DNA from: Streptomyces lunaelactis
GTDB taxonomy: Bacteria > Actinomycetota > Actinomycetes > Streptomycetales > Streptomycetaceae
Length of the DNA: 64,000 nucleotides
Reading direction: 5' to 3'
NCBI RefSeq assembly: GCF_003054555.1
Contig: NZ_CP026304.1
Span: 2,666,001-2,730,000, forward strand
The stretch's first letter is position 1. Every line of letters starts with the position of its first letter. The translations under genes and the position numbers were made by a program. Positions 26,992 to 35,963 of this stretch are shown here, piece after piece. The notes beneath the pieces are model-generated. The model saw only the letters and a list, made by a program, of their open reading frames with translations. It made no database searches and was not told the origin of the DNA.

Positions 26992-27177
26992 ATGGAGACC
27001 TTCGTGACCGTGCTCGTCATGCTCGGGATGATCGCTCTGGGGGCGATCGCGCTTCAGATGCTCAACAACCAGCACGACGAGAATATCGCCGCCTTCCCCA
27101 CCGGCGGCCGTACCAAGCCACGCATCCGGCACACCGCGCGCGAGTGGTTCCGGCTCCACCGTCACAGCGGGAAGTGA
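26992..27177 (+). CDS. Small membrane protein
   Basis: A 61-residue protein with one hydrophobic segment (about 5-23, VTVLVMLGMIALGAIALQML) and a basic C-terminal tail (RTKPRIRHTAREWFRLHRHSGK). ATG 26992 follows GAGG/TGAGGT closely; the frame extends further upstream without support. Small single-pass proteins of this form are common in Streptomyces; the function is unknown. It stands alone between the MFS gene and the ricin-domain gene. Confidence 0.65.
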   Translation: METFVTVLVMLGMIALGAIALQMLNNQHDENIAAFPTGGRTKPRIRHTAREWFRLHRHSGK

Positions 27178-27329
27178 CGGCGCTCCACGGCGGAAGGCGA
27201 GATGCCCGAGATCGTGCGATCCCGGGCAGCACACCTCGTCACCCCGTCACCCCGTCACCCCGTGACCCGCGACCCCGCGACCCCGTGACAGCAACTCCCC
27301 AGGGCTGGGCATCCGCCCTTCCTCGCCGT

Positions 27330-29234
27330 TCAGCTTGCTCGGGCGCAGACCGTCGACGAGGTGCTCCACCCGCTCGGCGGGAGCAGCGCCTGAGCCGTGC
27401 GTGCGGGCCCGCTCCCACCGACCTCACCGCCCCACCGCCCCACCGCCCCACCGACCCCGGACGACTCGTTGCCGACGCGACGGACGCTGACCCCGGGCCG
27501 ATCGCCGTACGGGTCGGTCGCCGCAGGCGTCGGCCGCCCCGACCCGCCCGGGGGCCCCGGCGGACAGTTCGCGCCGGCGCAGTTCTCGCCGTGCCGCGGC
27601 AAGGTGTTGACCTCCTTGGTCGACGGGGAACCCACATCGGCACTCGGACGGACCCTGAGGGCGCCCCCGGCAACGTTGTCAGTCACCCACCGCTGCGCCG
27701 CCGATCCGTCACGGACCTTGACCACCACGGACGTTCCCGGATCGGCGGAGGTGGGGACGAGGGCCAGTCCGTCGTTCCACCGGGGAATCACATTGCCCTG
27801 GATGGTCAGGTCGTACCGCACGTCCGACGCGTTGACCGCCGACGCCGCGAGGCATACGCCGAGTACGGCCACGCCGTCGATCGCATGGGAGTTCAGACAC
27901 AGGTCGGGTGCGGCAGAGCTGCGCAGCAGCCCGTCGTCCTCGTACACCCACTTCTGTGTCACGGAGGCCGAGCACACGGCCATCGACGCCTCCGCGCCGG
28001 GCACGGCCGTGCGATCGTCGATGTCGAGGCAGAGATCGGCGTCGACATTGCGCAGCCTGGTGAACAGCGGGCCCGCGGGAAGTGCGGCCGACGTGGTCGA
28101 CGGCTCCGGTGAAGTACCCGAAGGCACCTGCGATCCGGGTGCGGGAGGTGTCGCCGTGGTGACGGCGCCGCTCGGGACCGAGGGTCCGGCGTAGTCACTC
28201 TCGTTCGACCAGAGCTCCGAGACGGCGGTGACGACGAGCGTGCCGGTCACGAGCAGTCCCAGACCGGTGAGGACGGCCCTCGGCCGGGCCACCATCATGT
28301 GCCGTCCCGGGAAGGTCATACGGGGCAGGGCCCGCGGGCGTCCGCCCCGCGAATGCCGGCCCGTACTGCGAACGGGGCCTGAACCCGCCTGCGTTCGGGC
28401 CCTGTTGCGGGCGGGCCGCGATTCGATGTAGGCGCGGGCGGCCTGGCCGAGCACTCCTTCGGCCAGCAGGACAGGCAGCCGCCCGTCGAGCTGGTTGAGC
28501 TGTTCGGCGGCGTAACGGCAGTGCTGACACTCCGCCAGATGCCGCTGAATGTCCGGGATCAGAGTGCCGCCCCGGCGCAGGGACACGTCGAGCAGCCGGC
28601 TGTAGTGGCGGCAGTCATTGTCCGGCGCGAGTTCGAGATGGGCGCGCAGGCAGCCCGCACGGAAGACCTCACGCGCCTGCTCGAGCTGGGCCGTCGCACC
28701 ACGCGGGTCAATGGCCAACAAACTGGCGGGTATGGATATGCCTTCGGCCTCGACCTCCGCATGCCACAGCAGGCATTGGGCGGGTCCGGGCATTGCGTGG
28801 AATGCGCGGGCGACCAACTCCCGATTCACCGCCAGAGTGAACATGTCGACTCGAAGGGTGCGGCCGCCGTCCGGATACTGGAGTTCCGGCATCGCGGTGA
28901 CGCGCTCGTCACTCGCCCAGCCCTTGGCTATTTGACGGGCAGTCAACAATAGGAGCGGACGAAGAGCCGCCGTCGTCCGCGCCTTCCGGAGATTTTCCAG
29001 CACCTTGCTGAAGGCCGCCGTCGCGAGCATCGACGCGGCTTTCGCCGTGGGGGTGCAGATCGACGCGTAGTCGAACACCGGTTGCCAGTGCCTCGCCAGC
29101 AGCACTGCTACAGGACGGGCCTCGCCCTTCCCCTCGCTGGTCCGCAGCGTGGCCGCGAGACCTTCGTCGGAGTCCGCGGAGCTGAGGCCGGCACTCGAGG
29201 GAGGGACGGGACCCGGAGTACGGGGATTCTGCAT
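27330..29234 (-). CDS. Membrane protein with sigma-factor-like region, zinc-finger-like motif and ricin lectin domain
   Basis: A 634-residue protein. Residues about 42-200 resemble a degenerate ECF sigma factor (ARHWQPVFDYASICTPTA then AASMLATAAFSKVLENLRKA in the region-2 position). His232-x3-Cys236-x2-Cys239 in RHLAECQHCRYAAEQL matches the anti-sigma zinc-finger (zf-HC2) pattern. A membrane segment lies at about 320-339, followed by a Pro/Ser/Thr linker and a ricin-type beta-trefoil (about 388-520, with LCLDIDD, QKWVYEDDGLLRS and AQRWVTD). The tail to 634 is Gly/Pro-rich. ATG 29234 has GGAAAG upstream. It could link extracellular carbohydrate sensing to transcription. No adjacent sigma gene is present. 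Confidence 0.72.
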   Translation of the reverse strand: MQNPRTPGPVPPSSAGLSSADSDEGLAATLRTSEGKGEARPVAVLLARHWQPVFDYASICTPTAKAASMLATAAFSKVLENLRKARTTAALRPLLLLTARQIAKGWASDERVTAMPELQYPDGGRTLRVDMFTLAVNRELVARAFHAMPGPAQCLLWHAEVEAEGISIPASLLAIDPRGATAQLEQAREVFRAGCLRAHLELAPDNDCRHYSRLLDVSLRRGGTLIPDIQRHLAECQHCRYAAEQLNQLDGRLPVLLAEGVLGQAARAYIESRPARNRARTQAGSGPVRSTGRHSRGGRPRALPRMTFPGRHMMVARPRAVLTGLGLLVTGTLVVTAVSELWSNESDYAGPSVPSGAVTTATPPAPGSQVPSGTSPEPSTTSAALPAGPLFTRLRNVDADLCLDIDDRTAVPGAEASMAVCSASVTQKWVYEDDGLLRSSAAPDLCLNSHAIDGVAVLGVCLAASAVNASDVRYDLTIQGNVIPRWNDGLALVPTSADPGTSVVVKVRDGSAAQRWVTDNVAGGALRVRPSADVGSPSTKEVNTLPRHGENCAGANCPPGPPGGSGRPTPAATDPYGDRPGVSVRRVGNESSGVGGAVGRWGGEVGGSGPARTAQALLPPSGWSTSSTVCARAS

Positions 29235-29769
29235 ACAAGTCTTTCCATCCAGGGCAGTGCAGTGGGGGGTTGCAGGCCTCTCCATCCCGGTCAACCGGTG
29301 ACATTTTCCCGCCGGTTGAATGGGCAACGACTGATTGGTACATACCTGTCGGCACCGCACTCGATGTTTTCGAAGCGACTTACCGGCGGTAATTCGAACG
29401 GTTGAGCAAAATCGCCATGTTCGGACGCGAGGAAGCTCACCCTTACACAACTCACCTGTTTGGAACAAGAGTTCCGGGCGGCGACCATTCGCGGTGCATC
29501 GAGAATGAGAAAGGACCGCACTTCAGACGGGACGCAACAGCGCGGGGCCGGAGTCCAGGAGTACAGGAGTGCACTCCTGCCCGCGCCCGAACCTGATCAG
29601 AATTGAGCGCTTTTGCTTGCCGAGTTCGTGGAGTTGGAGTGCGCGCCGAGGCGCAGCGTCCCGGTGAGCCCGCCGCGCATCGCGGAGAGCTCCTGTTGCG
29701 GCGCGTCACGCTCGGCCGGTATCCGGTGGGCCGGCAGCGGCTCTCCTAACGGCGTCACGATGACGACCT
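29235..29769. other. Gap upstream of the ricin-domain gene
   Basis: 535 bases with lower GC than the surroundings. It holds the promoter side of the ricin-domain gene, a perfect 16-bp palindrome (29564-29579), and, next to the modBC stop, a copy of that gene's final codons. No gene is recognised; a minus-strand frame past the modBC stop (about 29597-29769) looks like an old C-terminal extension. Confidence 0.55.
29564..29579. promoter_or_regulatory. Perfect 16-bp palindrome
   Basis: CAGGAGTGCACTCCTG, preceded at 29555 by another CAGGAGT half-site. It may be an operator for a dimeric regulator or a terminator stem; no partner is known. Confidence 0.4.
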
Positions 29770-29793
29770 CTACAGCGTCACGATGACGACCTC
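29752..29793. repeat. 19-bp direct repeat at the modBC 3' end
   Basis: GCGTCACGATGACGACCTC occurs at 29752-29770 and 29775-29793. Read on the minus strand, the second is the end of modBC (EVVIVT then stop) and the first repeats the same codons beyond the stop, suggesting a tandem duplication that created a new stop. Confidence 0.75.
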
Positions 29794-31698
29794 CGTCGCC
29801 TTGACGCTGGTCCATACGGAAGTCCCGTCGGCGAGGCCGAGTTCGGCCGCGGCCTGAGGGGTGATCTCGGCGACGAGATCGGGTGCCTGCTGCGAGGTGA
29901 CCAGGATGCGCAGCCTGCTGCCGGTCGCGGTGATTTCCCGAACGGTGCCCGGCCAGACGTTACGCGGGCTGCCGCCGGGCCTGTCGCGGTGTACGGCGAC
30001 GGCCTCCGGAGCGATGATCGCGAGGGCCTCCGTGCCCACGGGCAGCGGATCCGCGACGACGAGCCGCCCGCCGCCGGGGAGCGCGAGACCGTTCCCGGTG
30101 GCGGTGCCCGGCCAGGCGTTGCGGCCGAGCATCCGGGCCACCCACGGGGAGCGGGGGTGGCGGGTGACCTCGGCGGGCGGCGCGTCCTGGAGCGCGCGGC
30201 CCTCGTCGAGTACGAGAACCCGGTCGGCCAGCGACACGGCCTCCACGGGGTCGTGGGTGACGATCAGGCAGACGCCGCCGAAGCCGTCGAGGTGGGTGCG
30301 CAGGGTGTGGCGTACCCGGGCGCGGGTGGTCTGGTCGAGGGCGGCGAGGGGTTCGTCGAGGAGCAGCAGCCGGGGGCGGGCGGCCAGTGCCCGTGCCAGG
30401 GCGACGCGTTGGGCCTGTCCGCCGGAGAGCTGGGCGGGCCTGCGGTGGGCCAGGTGGCCGACGCCGAGCCGGTCGAGCCACTGCTGGGCGTCGCGGCGGG
30501 CCTCGGCGCGCGCGACACCCTGGGCGCGCAGCCCGTACGCCGTGTTGGCGAGGGCGTTGAGGTGCGGGAAGAGGGCGCCGTCCTGGGGGACCCAGGCCAC
30601 GCCGCGGCGGTGCGGGGGCAGACCGGTGACGTCGGTGTCGCCGAGGCGCAGGGCCGCGTGGGCGCGGGGGGTGAGGCCGAGGAGGGCCCGCAGGAGGGTG
30701 GTCTTGCCGGCGCCGTTGGGGCCGACGACGGCGATGGTGGTGCCGGGCTCGGCGTCCAGGGTGAGCTCATTGAAGCCGGTGACCTCGGCGTGCAGCGGCC
30801 AGCCCCCTTCCACAGCAGGTGCCTTGAGGTTCTGGGGGACTGCGGCCGGGGGCGGTTCCGCGTCGCCCGCCGCGGGAGCGGGCTTGTGCGAGCGGTCGCT
30901 CGGCACCCCGGTCCAGCGGCCGCGCAGGGCGATGAGCACCAGCATGGCGATGGCGAGCAGCAGCAGGGAGACGGAGGTCGCCGCCTCCGGCTCGTTCTGG
31001 AGGAGCAGGTACACCTGGAGGGGCAGGGTCTGCGTCGTACCGGGCAGATTGCCGGCGAAGGTGATGGTCGCGCCGAACTCGCCGAGTGCCCGCGCCCAGG
31101 TGAGGGCTGCTCCGGCGATGAGCCCGGGGGCCACCATGGGCAGGGTGACGGTGAAGAACACCCGTACCGGCGAGGCTCCGAGCGAGGCCGCGGTCTCCTC
31201 GTAGCGCGGCCGCAGCCCGCCGAGCGCGCCTTCGAGGCTGATGACGAGGAACGGCATCGCCACGAACGTCGCGGCGACGACGGCGCCCGAGGTGTGGAAG
31301 GGCAGCGTGATGCCGAAGGTGCTTTCCAGCCACGGGCCGAGCAGACCCCGGCGGCCGAAGCCGAGGAGGAGCGCGACACCTCCGACGGTGGGCGGCAGCA
31401 CCATCGGCAGCAGTACGAGGGAGCGTACGAGCGCCTTGCCGGGGAAGTCGACGCGGGCCAGCAGCCAGGCCAGCGGCACCCCGAGCAGCAGCGAGAGCGC
31501 GAGCGCCCAGAAGGAGACGAGCAGCGACAGTTGCAGGGCCTCGGTGACGCCGGGGGTGGTGAGGTGGCTGCCGAGGTCGCCCCATGTCGTACGGGCGAGG
31601 ATGCCGATCAGCGGCATCAGCAGGAACGCGATCGCGAGAAGCGCGGGCAGTGCGAGCACGAGGGGGGTGCGGGTGCCGCGCGTGCGCAGACGTGTCAT
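29770..31698 (-). CDS. modBC: Molybdate ABC transporter, permease-ATPase fusion (ModB-ModC)
   Basis: A 642-residue fusion. Residues 1-265 are a ModB-type permease with about five membrane segments and the EAA-like loop (EETAASLGASPVRVFFTVTLPM). A linker (about 266-300) leads to an ATPase with Walker A GPNGAGKTT, signature LSGGQAQRVALARAL, Walker B LLLLDEPLAALD and switch His in IVTHDP. The C-terminus (about 575-640) is a TOBE/Mop domain that may bind oxyanion. It is the third gene after the HTH-Mop gene and modA. ModB and ModC are separate in E. coli; fusion fixes their ratio. Confidence 0.92.
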   Translation of the reverse strand: MTRLRTRGTRTPLVLALPALLAIAFLLMPLIGILARTTWGDLGSHLTTPGVTEALQLSLLVSFWALALSLLLGVPLAWLLARVDFPGKALVRSLVLLPMVLPPTVGGVALLLGFGRRGLLGPWLESTFGITLPFHTSGAVVAATFVAMPFLVISLEGALGGLRPRYEETAASLGASPVRVFFTVTLPMVAPGLIAGAALTWARALGEFGATITFAGNLPGTTQTLPLQVYLLLQNEPEAATSVSLLLLAIAMLVLIALRGRWTGVPSDRSHKPAPAAGDAEPPPAAVPQNLKAPAVEGGWPLHAEVTGFNELTLDAEPGTTIAVVGPNGAGKTTLLRALLGLTPRAHAALRLGDTDVTGLPPHRRGVAWVPQDGALFPHLNALANTAYGLRAQGVARAEARRDAQQWLDRLGVGHLAHRRPAQLSGGQAQRVALARALAARPRLLLLDEPLAALDQTTRARVRHTLRTHLDGFGGVCLIVTHDPVEAVSLADRVLVLDEGRALQDAPPAEVTRHPRSPWVARMLGRNAWPGTATGNGLALPGGGRLVVADPLPVGTEALAIIAPEAVAVHRDRPGGSPRNVWPGTVREITATGSRLRILVTSQQAPDLVAEITPQAAAELGLADGTSVWTSVKATEVVIVTL

Positions 31699-31729
31699 CA
31701 GGGGTTCCCCAGGTCTCGAGTGTTGATCG

Positions 31730-31761
31730 CGGGCTGCCCGGTCCCCCCACCGGGCAGCCCG
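31730..31761 (-). terminator. Intra-operon hairpin after modA
   Basis: Perfect 13-bp stem CGGGCTGCCCGGT (31730-31742) pairing with 31749-31761 around a C6 loop, in the 73-bp gap between modA and modBC. It may partly end transcription, giving more binding protein than permease, as is common in ABC importer operons. Confidence 0.7.
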
Positions 31762-31771
31762 GGTGCTGCGG

Positions 31772-32569
31772 TTACGGCTGCTGGAAGCCCGCGTCCCGGA
31801 GGATCTTCTGCGCCTCGGGAGTGGACAGCCACTTCACGAAAGCGGCGGCGGCCTCACTGTTCCTGGACGTCTTCAGGGTCGCTGCCGGGTATTCGGCGAT
31901 GGCGTTCTGCGCGTCGGGGATCTCGACGGCGTCGACCTTGTCGGTGGCCGTGGCGGCGTCCGTCTTGTAGACGAGACCGGCGTCGGCCTCACCGAGCTCG
32001 ACCTTGCTGAGAACGGCACGGACGTTGGGCTCCTGCGAGACCGGCTTCACGTCGATCTTCTGGGCGTCCAGGATCTTCTGGCTGTAGCGGCCGACCGGGA
32101 CCTCGGGCGCGGCGAGGACGACCTTCAGCTCGGTGTCGGCGAGGTCCTTGAGGTCGTCGACCTTCTTCGGGTTGCCCTCGACGGTGGCGATGACCAGCCG
32201 GTTCTTGGCGATGACCGTCGGCGTGCCGACGTCCGGCCCCAGACCGTCCATGGTCTTGGTGTCCGCGGTGACCAGCGCGTCGGCGGGGGCGCCCTGCTTG
32301 ACCTGGGCGGCGAGCTCCTGGGACCCGGCGAAGGAGAAGGTCACCCTGGTGCCCGGATGGGACTTCTCGTACGCGGCGCCGGCTGTCCTGAAAACGTCAG
32401 TGAGCGAAGCGGCGGCCAGCACGGTCAGGTTGGCCTTGGGAGCGCCGGTGGCGGCCTTCGCCGCGCTGTCCTTCTTACTGTCGTCGCTGCCACAGGCGGC
32501 CAGCGGCACGAGCAGAGCCGCGGTCAGGACGGCGGCGGCGGTACGGCGCCCGTTGAAGGCGTACGACAT
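31772..32569 (-). CDS. modA: Molybdate-binding lipoprotein ModA
   Basis: A 265-residue extracytoplasmic solute-binding protein. Signal peptide with lipobox LLVPLAAC, so it is anchored on the outer face of the membrane. ModA-type sequence: [44 protein letters not shown], then [10 protein letters not shown], and the end in [20 protein letters not shown]. The Ser residues of the AASL and FAGS loops are those that hold molybdate or tungstate in this family. It hands the anion to the ModB-ModC fusion encoded downstream. Confidence 0.95.
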   Translation of the reverse strand: MSYAFNGRRTAAAVLTAALLVPLAACGSDDSKKDSAAKAATGAPKANLTVLAAASLTDVFRTAGAAYEKSHPGTRVTFSFAGSQELAAQVKQGAPADALVTADTKTMDGLGPDVGTPTVIAKNRLVIATVEGNPKKVDDLKDLADTELKVVLAAPEVPVGRYSQKILDAQKIDVKPVSQEPNVRAVLSKVELGEADAGLVYKTDAATATDKVDAVEIPDAQNAIAEYPAATLKTSRNSEAAAAFVKWLSTPEAQKILRDAGFQQP

Positions 32570-32656
32570 GGCGGGACTCCTCGGTGAAGCGGTGTGAACA
32601 GACCGCGTCGGGGACGGGCGACGCCGCTGCGGGGAAGGGACACGATGGGTGGCGGT

Positions 32657-33052
32657 TCAGGTGCGGTCGATGTGCACGCTGGTCGACTTCACGCGGGCGG
32701 TGGCCTGCATGCCGACTTCCAGCCCCAGCTCCTCGACGGCTTCCCTGGTGAGCAGGGAGACCAGCCGGTGCGGGCCGGCCTGGATGTCGACCTGCGCGGC
32801 GACGTCCCCGAGCTTGACCGCGGTGACGATGCCGGGGAACGCGTTACGGGCCGAGGTGTACGAGGCGTCCTCCTCGCCGGTGCCGCCCTGGGCGACCTCG
32901 ATGGAGAAGGCGGCCAGGTCACGGCCGTCGATGAGCCTGCGGCCGCTGTCGTCGCGATGGGTCGCGACCCGGCCGGCGTCGGCCCAGCGGCGAGCGGTGT
33001 CCGGGCTGACGCCCAGCAGACGCGCCGCCTGGCCGATTGTGTAGGACTGCAT
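32657..33052 (-). CDS. HTH-Mop (TOBE) molybdate-responsive regulator
   Basis: A 131-residue protein with an N-terminal MerR/excisionase-type HTH (YTIGQAARLLGVSPDTARRWADAGRV) and one C-terminal Mop domain (SARNAFPGIVTAVKLGDVAAQVDIQAGPHRLVSLLTREAVEELGL). Mop domains bind molybdate, so it should sense cytosolic molybdate and control the modA-modBC genes that follow it on the same strand. It differs from E. coli ModE, which has a different HTH and two Mop domains. ATG 33052 is the start that begins the HTH. Confidence 0.88.
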   Translation of the reverse strand: MQSYTIGQAARLLGVSPDTARRWADAGRVATHRDDSGRRLIDGRDLAAFSIEVAQGGTGEEDASYTSARNAFPGIVTAVKLGDVAAQVDIQAGPHRLVSLLTREAVEELGLEVGMQATARVKSTSVHIDRT

Positions 33053-33079
33053 ATGCGACAAGGTAGGCAGTGTCAGCCA

Positions 33080-33118
33080 GCATTTACAAGCTCCAGAGCT
33101 CTGATCCGTAGCAAATGC
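33080..33118. promoter_or_regulatory. Possible operator in the mod divergent promoter region
   Basis: Spaced inverted repeat GCATTT (33080-33085) and AAATGC (33113-33118) between the HTH-Mop gene and the divergent molbindin gene, with AGAGCTCT in the middle. This is the obvious place for a molybdate-responsive site; the match is short. Confidence 0.25.
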
Positions 33119-33187
33119 CAGCCCGCTTGGAGGAAGCCCCAAGCGCACTGCCCGGCCGAAGCGCACTCCCGTGGCTACGTTGAGTTC

Positions 33188-33607
33188 ATGAGCCTGAGCA
33201 TGCGCAATCAGATCCCCGGCACCGTCACAGCCGTCACCCCCGGCGAGGTCATGGCGACCGTCAAGGTCCGCCTGATCGGCGGCCAGGACATCACGGCCGC
33301 GATCACACTGGAGGCCGTCAGGGAGCTGGGCATCGCCGAGGGCTCCTCCGTACGCACGCTGGTCAAGTCGACCGAGGTGTCGCTGGCCACCGGGCCGGTC
33401 GAGGGCCTGAGCATCCGCAACCAGATCCCCGGGACGATCACCGAGCTCACCACCGGCGGCGCGATGGCGAGCGTCAAGCTGGAGGTCGTGGGCGGCACAC
33501 TGACCGCCGCGATCACCGCGGACGCGGTCGCCGATCTGGGGCTCTTCGTGGGGTCGTCCGCCGTCGCTCTGATCAAGTCGACCGAGATCGCGCTCGCCAC
33601 GGACTGA
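33188..33607 (+). CDS. Molbindin-type double-Mop protein
   Basis: A 139-residue protein made of two tandem Mop domains: MRNQIPGTVTAVTPGEVMATVKV at about 5-69 and IRNQIPGTITELTTGGAMASVKL at about 75-137, each ending in VKSTEVSLAT or IKSTEIALAT. Molbindins bind several molybdate ions in the cytosol and act as a store or buffer. Divergent to the HTH-Mop/modA/modBC operon, so storage and uptake are probably co-regulated. ATG 33188 gives the exact domain start. Confidence 0.9.
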   Translation: MSLSMRNQIPGTVTAVTPGEVMATVKVRLIGGQDITAAITLEAVRELGIAEGSSVRTLVKSTEVSLATGPVEGLSIRNQIPGTITELTTGGAMASVKLEVVGGTLTAAITADAVADLGLFVGSSAVALIKSTEIALATD

Positions 33608-33723
33608 AGCCCGGGAGCCCACCACCGCCGTCCCACCGGCTGTTCGAGTACGGCGGCTCCGACGGACCGGAAACCGCGCCGCCCCCGGCCGGACAGAGGG
33701 GCGGCGAAAGTGCAGGTCACGCG

Positions 33724-34608
33724 TCAGCGTTTGAGCGACTCGGCGTCCCCCATGACGATCACCGGGTGCTGGTCGGGATCGAGCGTGAGCAGGAGTTCCC
33801 TCATGTGCTTCTTCGTGAGGCTCACACAGCCATGCGTAGGTCCGTCGTGGTCGACGTGCAGCCAGATGCCGCCGCCCTTGTCGTTGCCGAGGGGGCGGGT
33901 CCAGTCGAGGGGGGTGGTTCCGGTCTTGCGGTTGTAGTTGATCGCGACGACGTAGTCGAAGGAGCCCTTCAGCGGCTCGCCATCGAAGCCCTTGCCGCCG
34001 ATGGTGAAGCCGTGCGACTGGTCGTACGGCAGCTTGGTACCGGGATCCTTGAGCAGCCCGCCGGCATCGGTGAGGGTGAACACGCCGATGGGCGAGTGGA
34101 GATCGCCGGCGACGTGGTTGTCCGTCCAGCCCTTGAGAGCGTTGTGGGCGGGCCAGGTTTCTCCTGGCTCCCAGCCCGCGCTTGTGCGGTTGTACAGCAC
34201 TACCCGCGATGTCGGGGAGTTCTTGCCCCTGCCGGTGACCAGGACAACCTGCCGCGCGTTGCCGGGGATCTCGGCCAGCGTCCGCGGGCCCAGGCCCGGC
34301 AGCCGCGCAGGCACCGATGCGGCGGACGCTTCGGTGTCCGGGGCTGTCGGCCGGGGCATGGCCTGTGTCGTGCCGAAGGCGCCGGACGCGGGGACTGACG
34401 TGTCCCCCGCACCGACGGCCGCCGGCCCGGCGTCGTCGGCTGTCCCGGCGCCGATGCCCCCGCATCCGGCAAGAGTTATGGACAGGGCCAGGACGGTGGC
34501 CGACATCCTCAGATGGTTCAGGCCCTGGGCTATGGAGGTGGTCGCTTGACGGTTCCCGAACGGTGCACGGGGACACCGTCGGTGCGGGCGACTGGTTGAT
34601 GAAGCCAT
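33724..34608 (-). CDS. L,D-transpeptidase (YkuD) family lipoprotein
   Basis: A 294-residue predicted lipoprotein with lipobox LSITLAGC and a Pro/Ala/Thr linker. A C-terminal YkuD-type domain ends in HVDHDGPTHGCVSL, where HGC is the catalytic His-Gly-Cys. L,D-transpeptidases form 3-3 peptidoglycan cross-links; this shorter type (RQVVLVTGRGKNSPTSRVVLY start, SPIGVFTLTDAGG) may instead act as an L,D-carboxypeptidase or an amide-forming relative. The start at 34608 gives a basic N-terminus before the hydrophobic stretch; ATG 34506 would leave a signal with no basic residues. It lies just downstream of a second L,D-transpeptidase gene on the same strand (149 bp gap). Confidence 0.82.
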   Translation of the reverse strand: MASSTSRPHRRCPRAPFGNRQATTSIAQGLNHLRMSATVLALSITLAGCGGIGAGTADDAGPAAVGAGDTSVPASGAFGTTQAMPRPTAPDTEASAASVPARLPGLGPRTLAEIPGNARQVVLVTGRGKNSPTSRVVLYNRTSAGWEPGETWPAHNALKGWTDNHVAGDLHSPIGVFTLTDAGGLLKDPGTKLPYDQSHGFTIGGKGFDGEPLKGSFDYVVAINYNRKTGTTPLDWTRPLGNDKGGGIWLHVDHDGPTHGCVSLTKKHMRELLLTLDPDQHPVIVMGDAESLKR

Positions 34609-34757
34609 GTCTTCAACGTGGATGAGACATGTGAGGAACGTGTCAGCTCCATCGCGCGAGGTCAGACGGAGGGACAACGCGTGGCGGCACTTGGCGGGCC
34701 ACCGATGGGCGAGGCCGGCAGAGATGGCATCCGGCATCCCCACCGGCACGGTCCGCC

Positions 34758-35963
34758 TCAGAGTGCGGAGCCCGCCTTCCACTGGTTCCACGGCATGTTC
34801 CAGCCGTTGAGGCCGTTGTCAGGGGCAATCGTCTTGTCGTCCGAGTTCTTCACCACGACCACGTCACCGACGAGGGAGTGGTCGTAGAACCAGGCGCCGT
34901 CCTGACCGGGGTCGCCGCCGCCCCGGGCGTCGTTCAGCCCCACGCAGCCGTGGCTGATGTTGGACCGGCCGAACACCGAGTCCGCGCCCCAGTAGTTGCC
35001 GTGGATGAACGTGCCCGAGGTGGACAGGCGCATGGCGTGCGGGACGTCGGGGATGTCGTACTCGCCGGCGAAGCCCACCGTGGCTCCGTTCATTCGCGTG
35101 CTGATCAGCTTCTCCGATATCACCATCCGGCCGTTCCACGTGGGCGAGTTCTTGGCGCCCGCCGTGATGGGGACGGTCTTCACGGTCCTGCCGTCGCGGA
35201 CGACCGTCATCCGGTGCGCGGAGGCGTCCACGGTGGAGACCTGACTGCGGCCGACGGTGAACCGGATGGTCCTGCTCTGTTCGCCATACGCGCCCTGGGC
35301 GCCCTTGACTCCGTCGAGGCCGATCCTGACAGTGACGGTGGAGTGGGCCTTCCAGTAGTTCTGTGGACGGAAATCGAGGCGCTGCGCGCCGAACCAGTGG
35401 CCGACGACGGGCTGTTTGCCGCTGGAACTGACCTCGATGGCGGACTCGACGGCCTTCTTGTCCGTGATCGCCTTGTCGAAGGTGAACGAGACCGGCATCC
35501 CCACCCCGACCGTGGCTCCGTTGTCCGGGGTGAACGTGCCGGTGAAGCGGTCGGTTTCGGCGAGTGTCGTGAACGCGATCCGCTTCGTGTCCTCGCGTCC
35601 GTCCTCGTGGGCAGCCACCACGGTCAGCCGGTGGGCGGTGCCGTGGTCGAGGGCGGCATCGGGTGCCCAGGTCTTCTTGTCCGGGGAGAGTTTGCCGCGC
35701 ACCACCCGGCCGTTCGCGGTGACGAGGGACACCTTGGTGATCCTGCCCGCCTCGACCGTGACGCGGCCGCCGCGTCTGACGGAGACATCGCTCTGTCCGT
35801 CGGCGGCGTTCAGGTGTATTCGTGGCGTGGCGGTGGCCCTGGCGGCGGACGACGGCGCCTTCGCGCGGTCGTTCGTGTCTGCCGGCCCGGTGCTGCATCC
35901 GGCCAGAAGGCATATCGAGATCGACAGGACAGCGAGGGCTGGGGCGGGGCGGGTGCGGTGCAT
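34758..35963 (-). CDS. L,D-transpeptidase with Ig-like domains (LdtMt2-like) lipoprotein
   Basis: A 401-residue lipoprotein. Lipobox ISICLLAGC, two bacterial Ig-like domains (about 50-145 and 150-245), and a YkuD catalytic domain (from about 250, AHRMTVVRDGRTVKTVPITAG) with the active site SHGCVGLND. The layout is that of mycobacterial LdtMt2 and its Streptomyces homologues, which make 3-3 cross-links in peptidoglycan outside the membrane. The start ATG at 35963 has GGAGA upstream. A two-component system begins 318 bp away in the opposite direction and may control it. Confidence 0.92.
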   Translation of the reverse strand: MHRTRPAPALAVLSISICLLAGCSTGPADTNDRAKAPSSAARATATPRIHLNAADGQSDVSVRRGGRVTVEAGRITKVSLVTANGRVVRGKLSPDKKTWAPDAALDHGTAHRLTVVAAHEDGREDTKRIAFTTLAETDRFTGTFTPDNGATVGVGMPVSFTFDKAITDKKAVESAIEVSSSGKQPVVGHWFGAQRLDFRPQNYWKAHSTVTVRIGLDGVKGAQGAYGEQSRTIRFTVGRSQVSTVDASAHRMTVVRDGRTVKTVPITAGAKNSPTWNGRMVISEKLISTRMNGATVGFAGEYDIPDVPHAMRLSTSGTFIHGNYWGADSVFGRSNISHGCVGLNDARGGGDPGQDGAWFYDHSLVGDVVVVKNSDDKTIAPDNGLNGWNMPWNQWKAGSAL

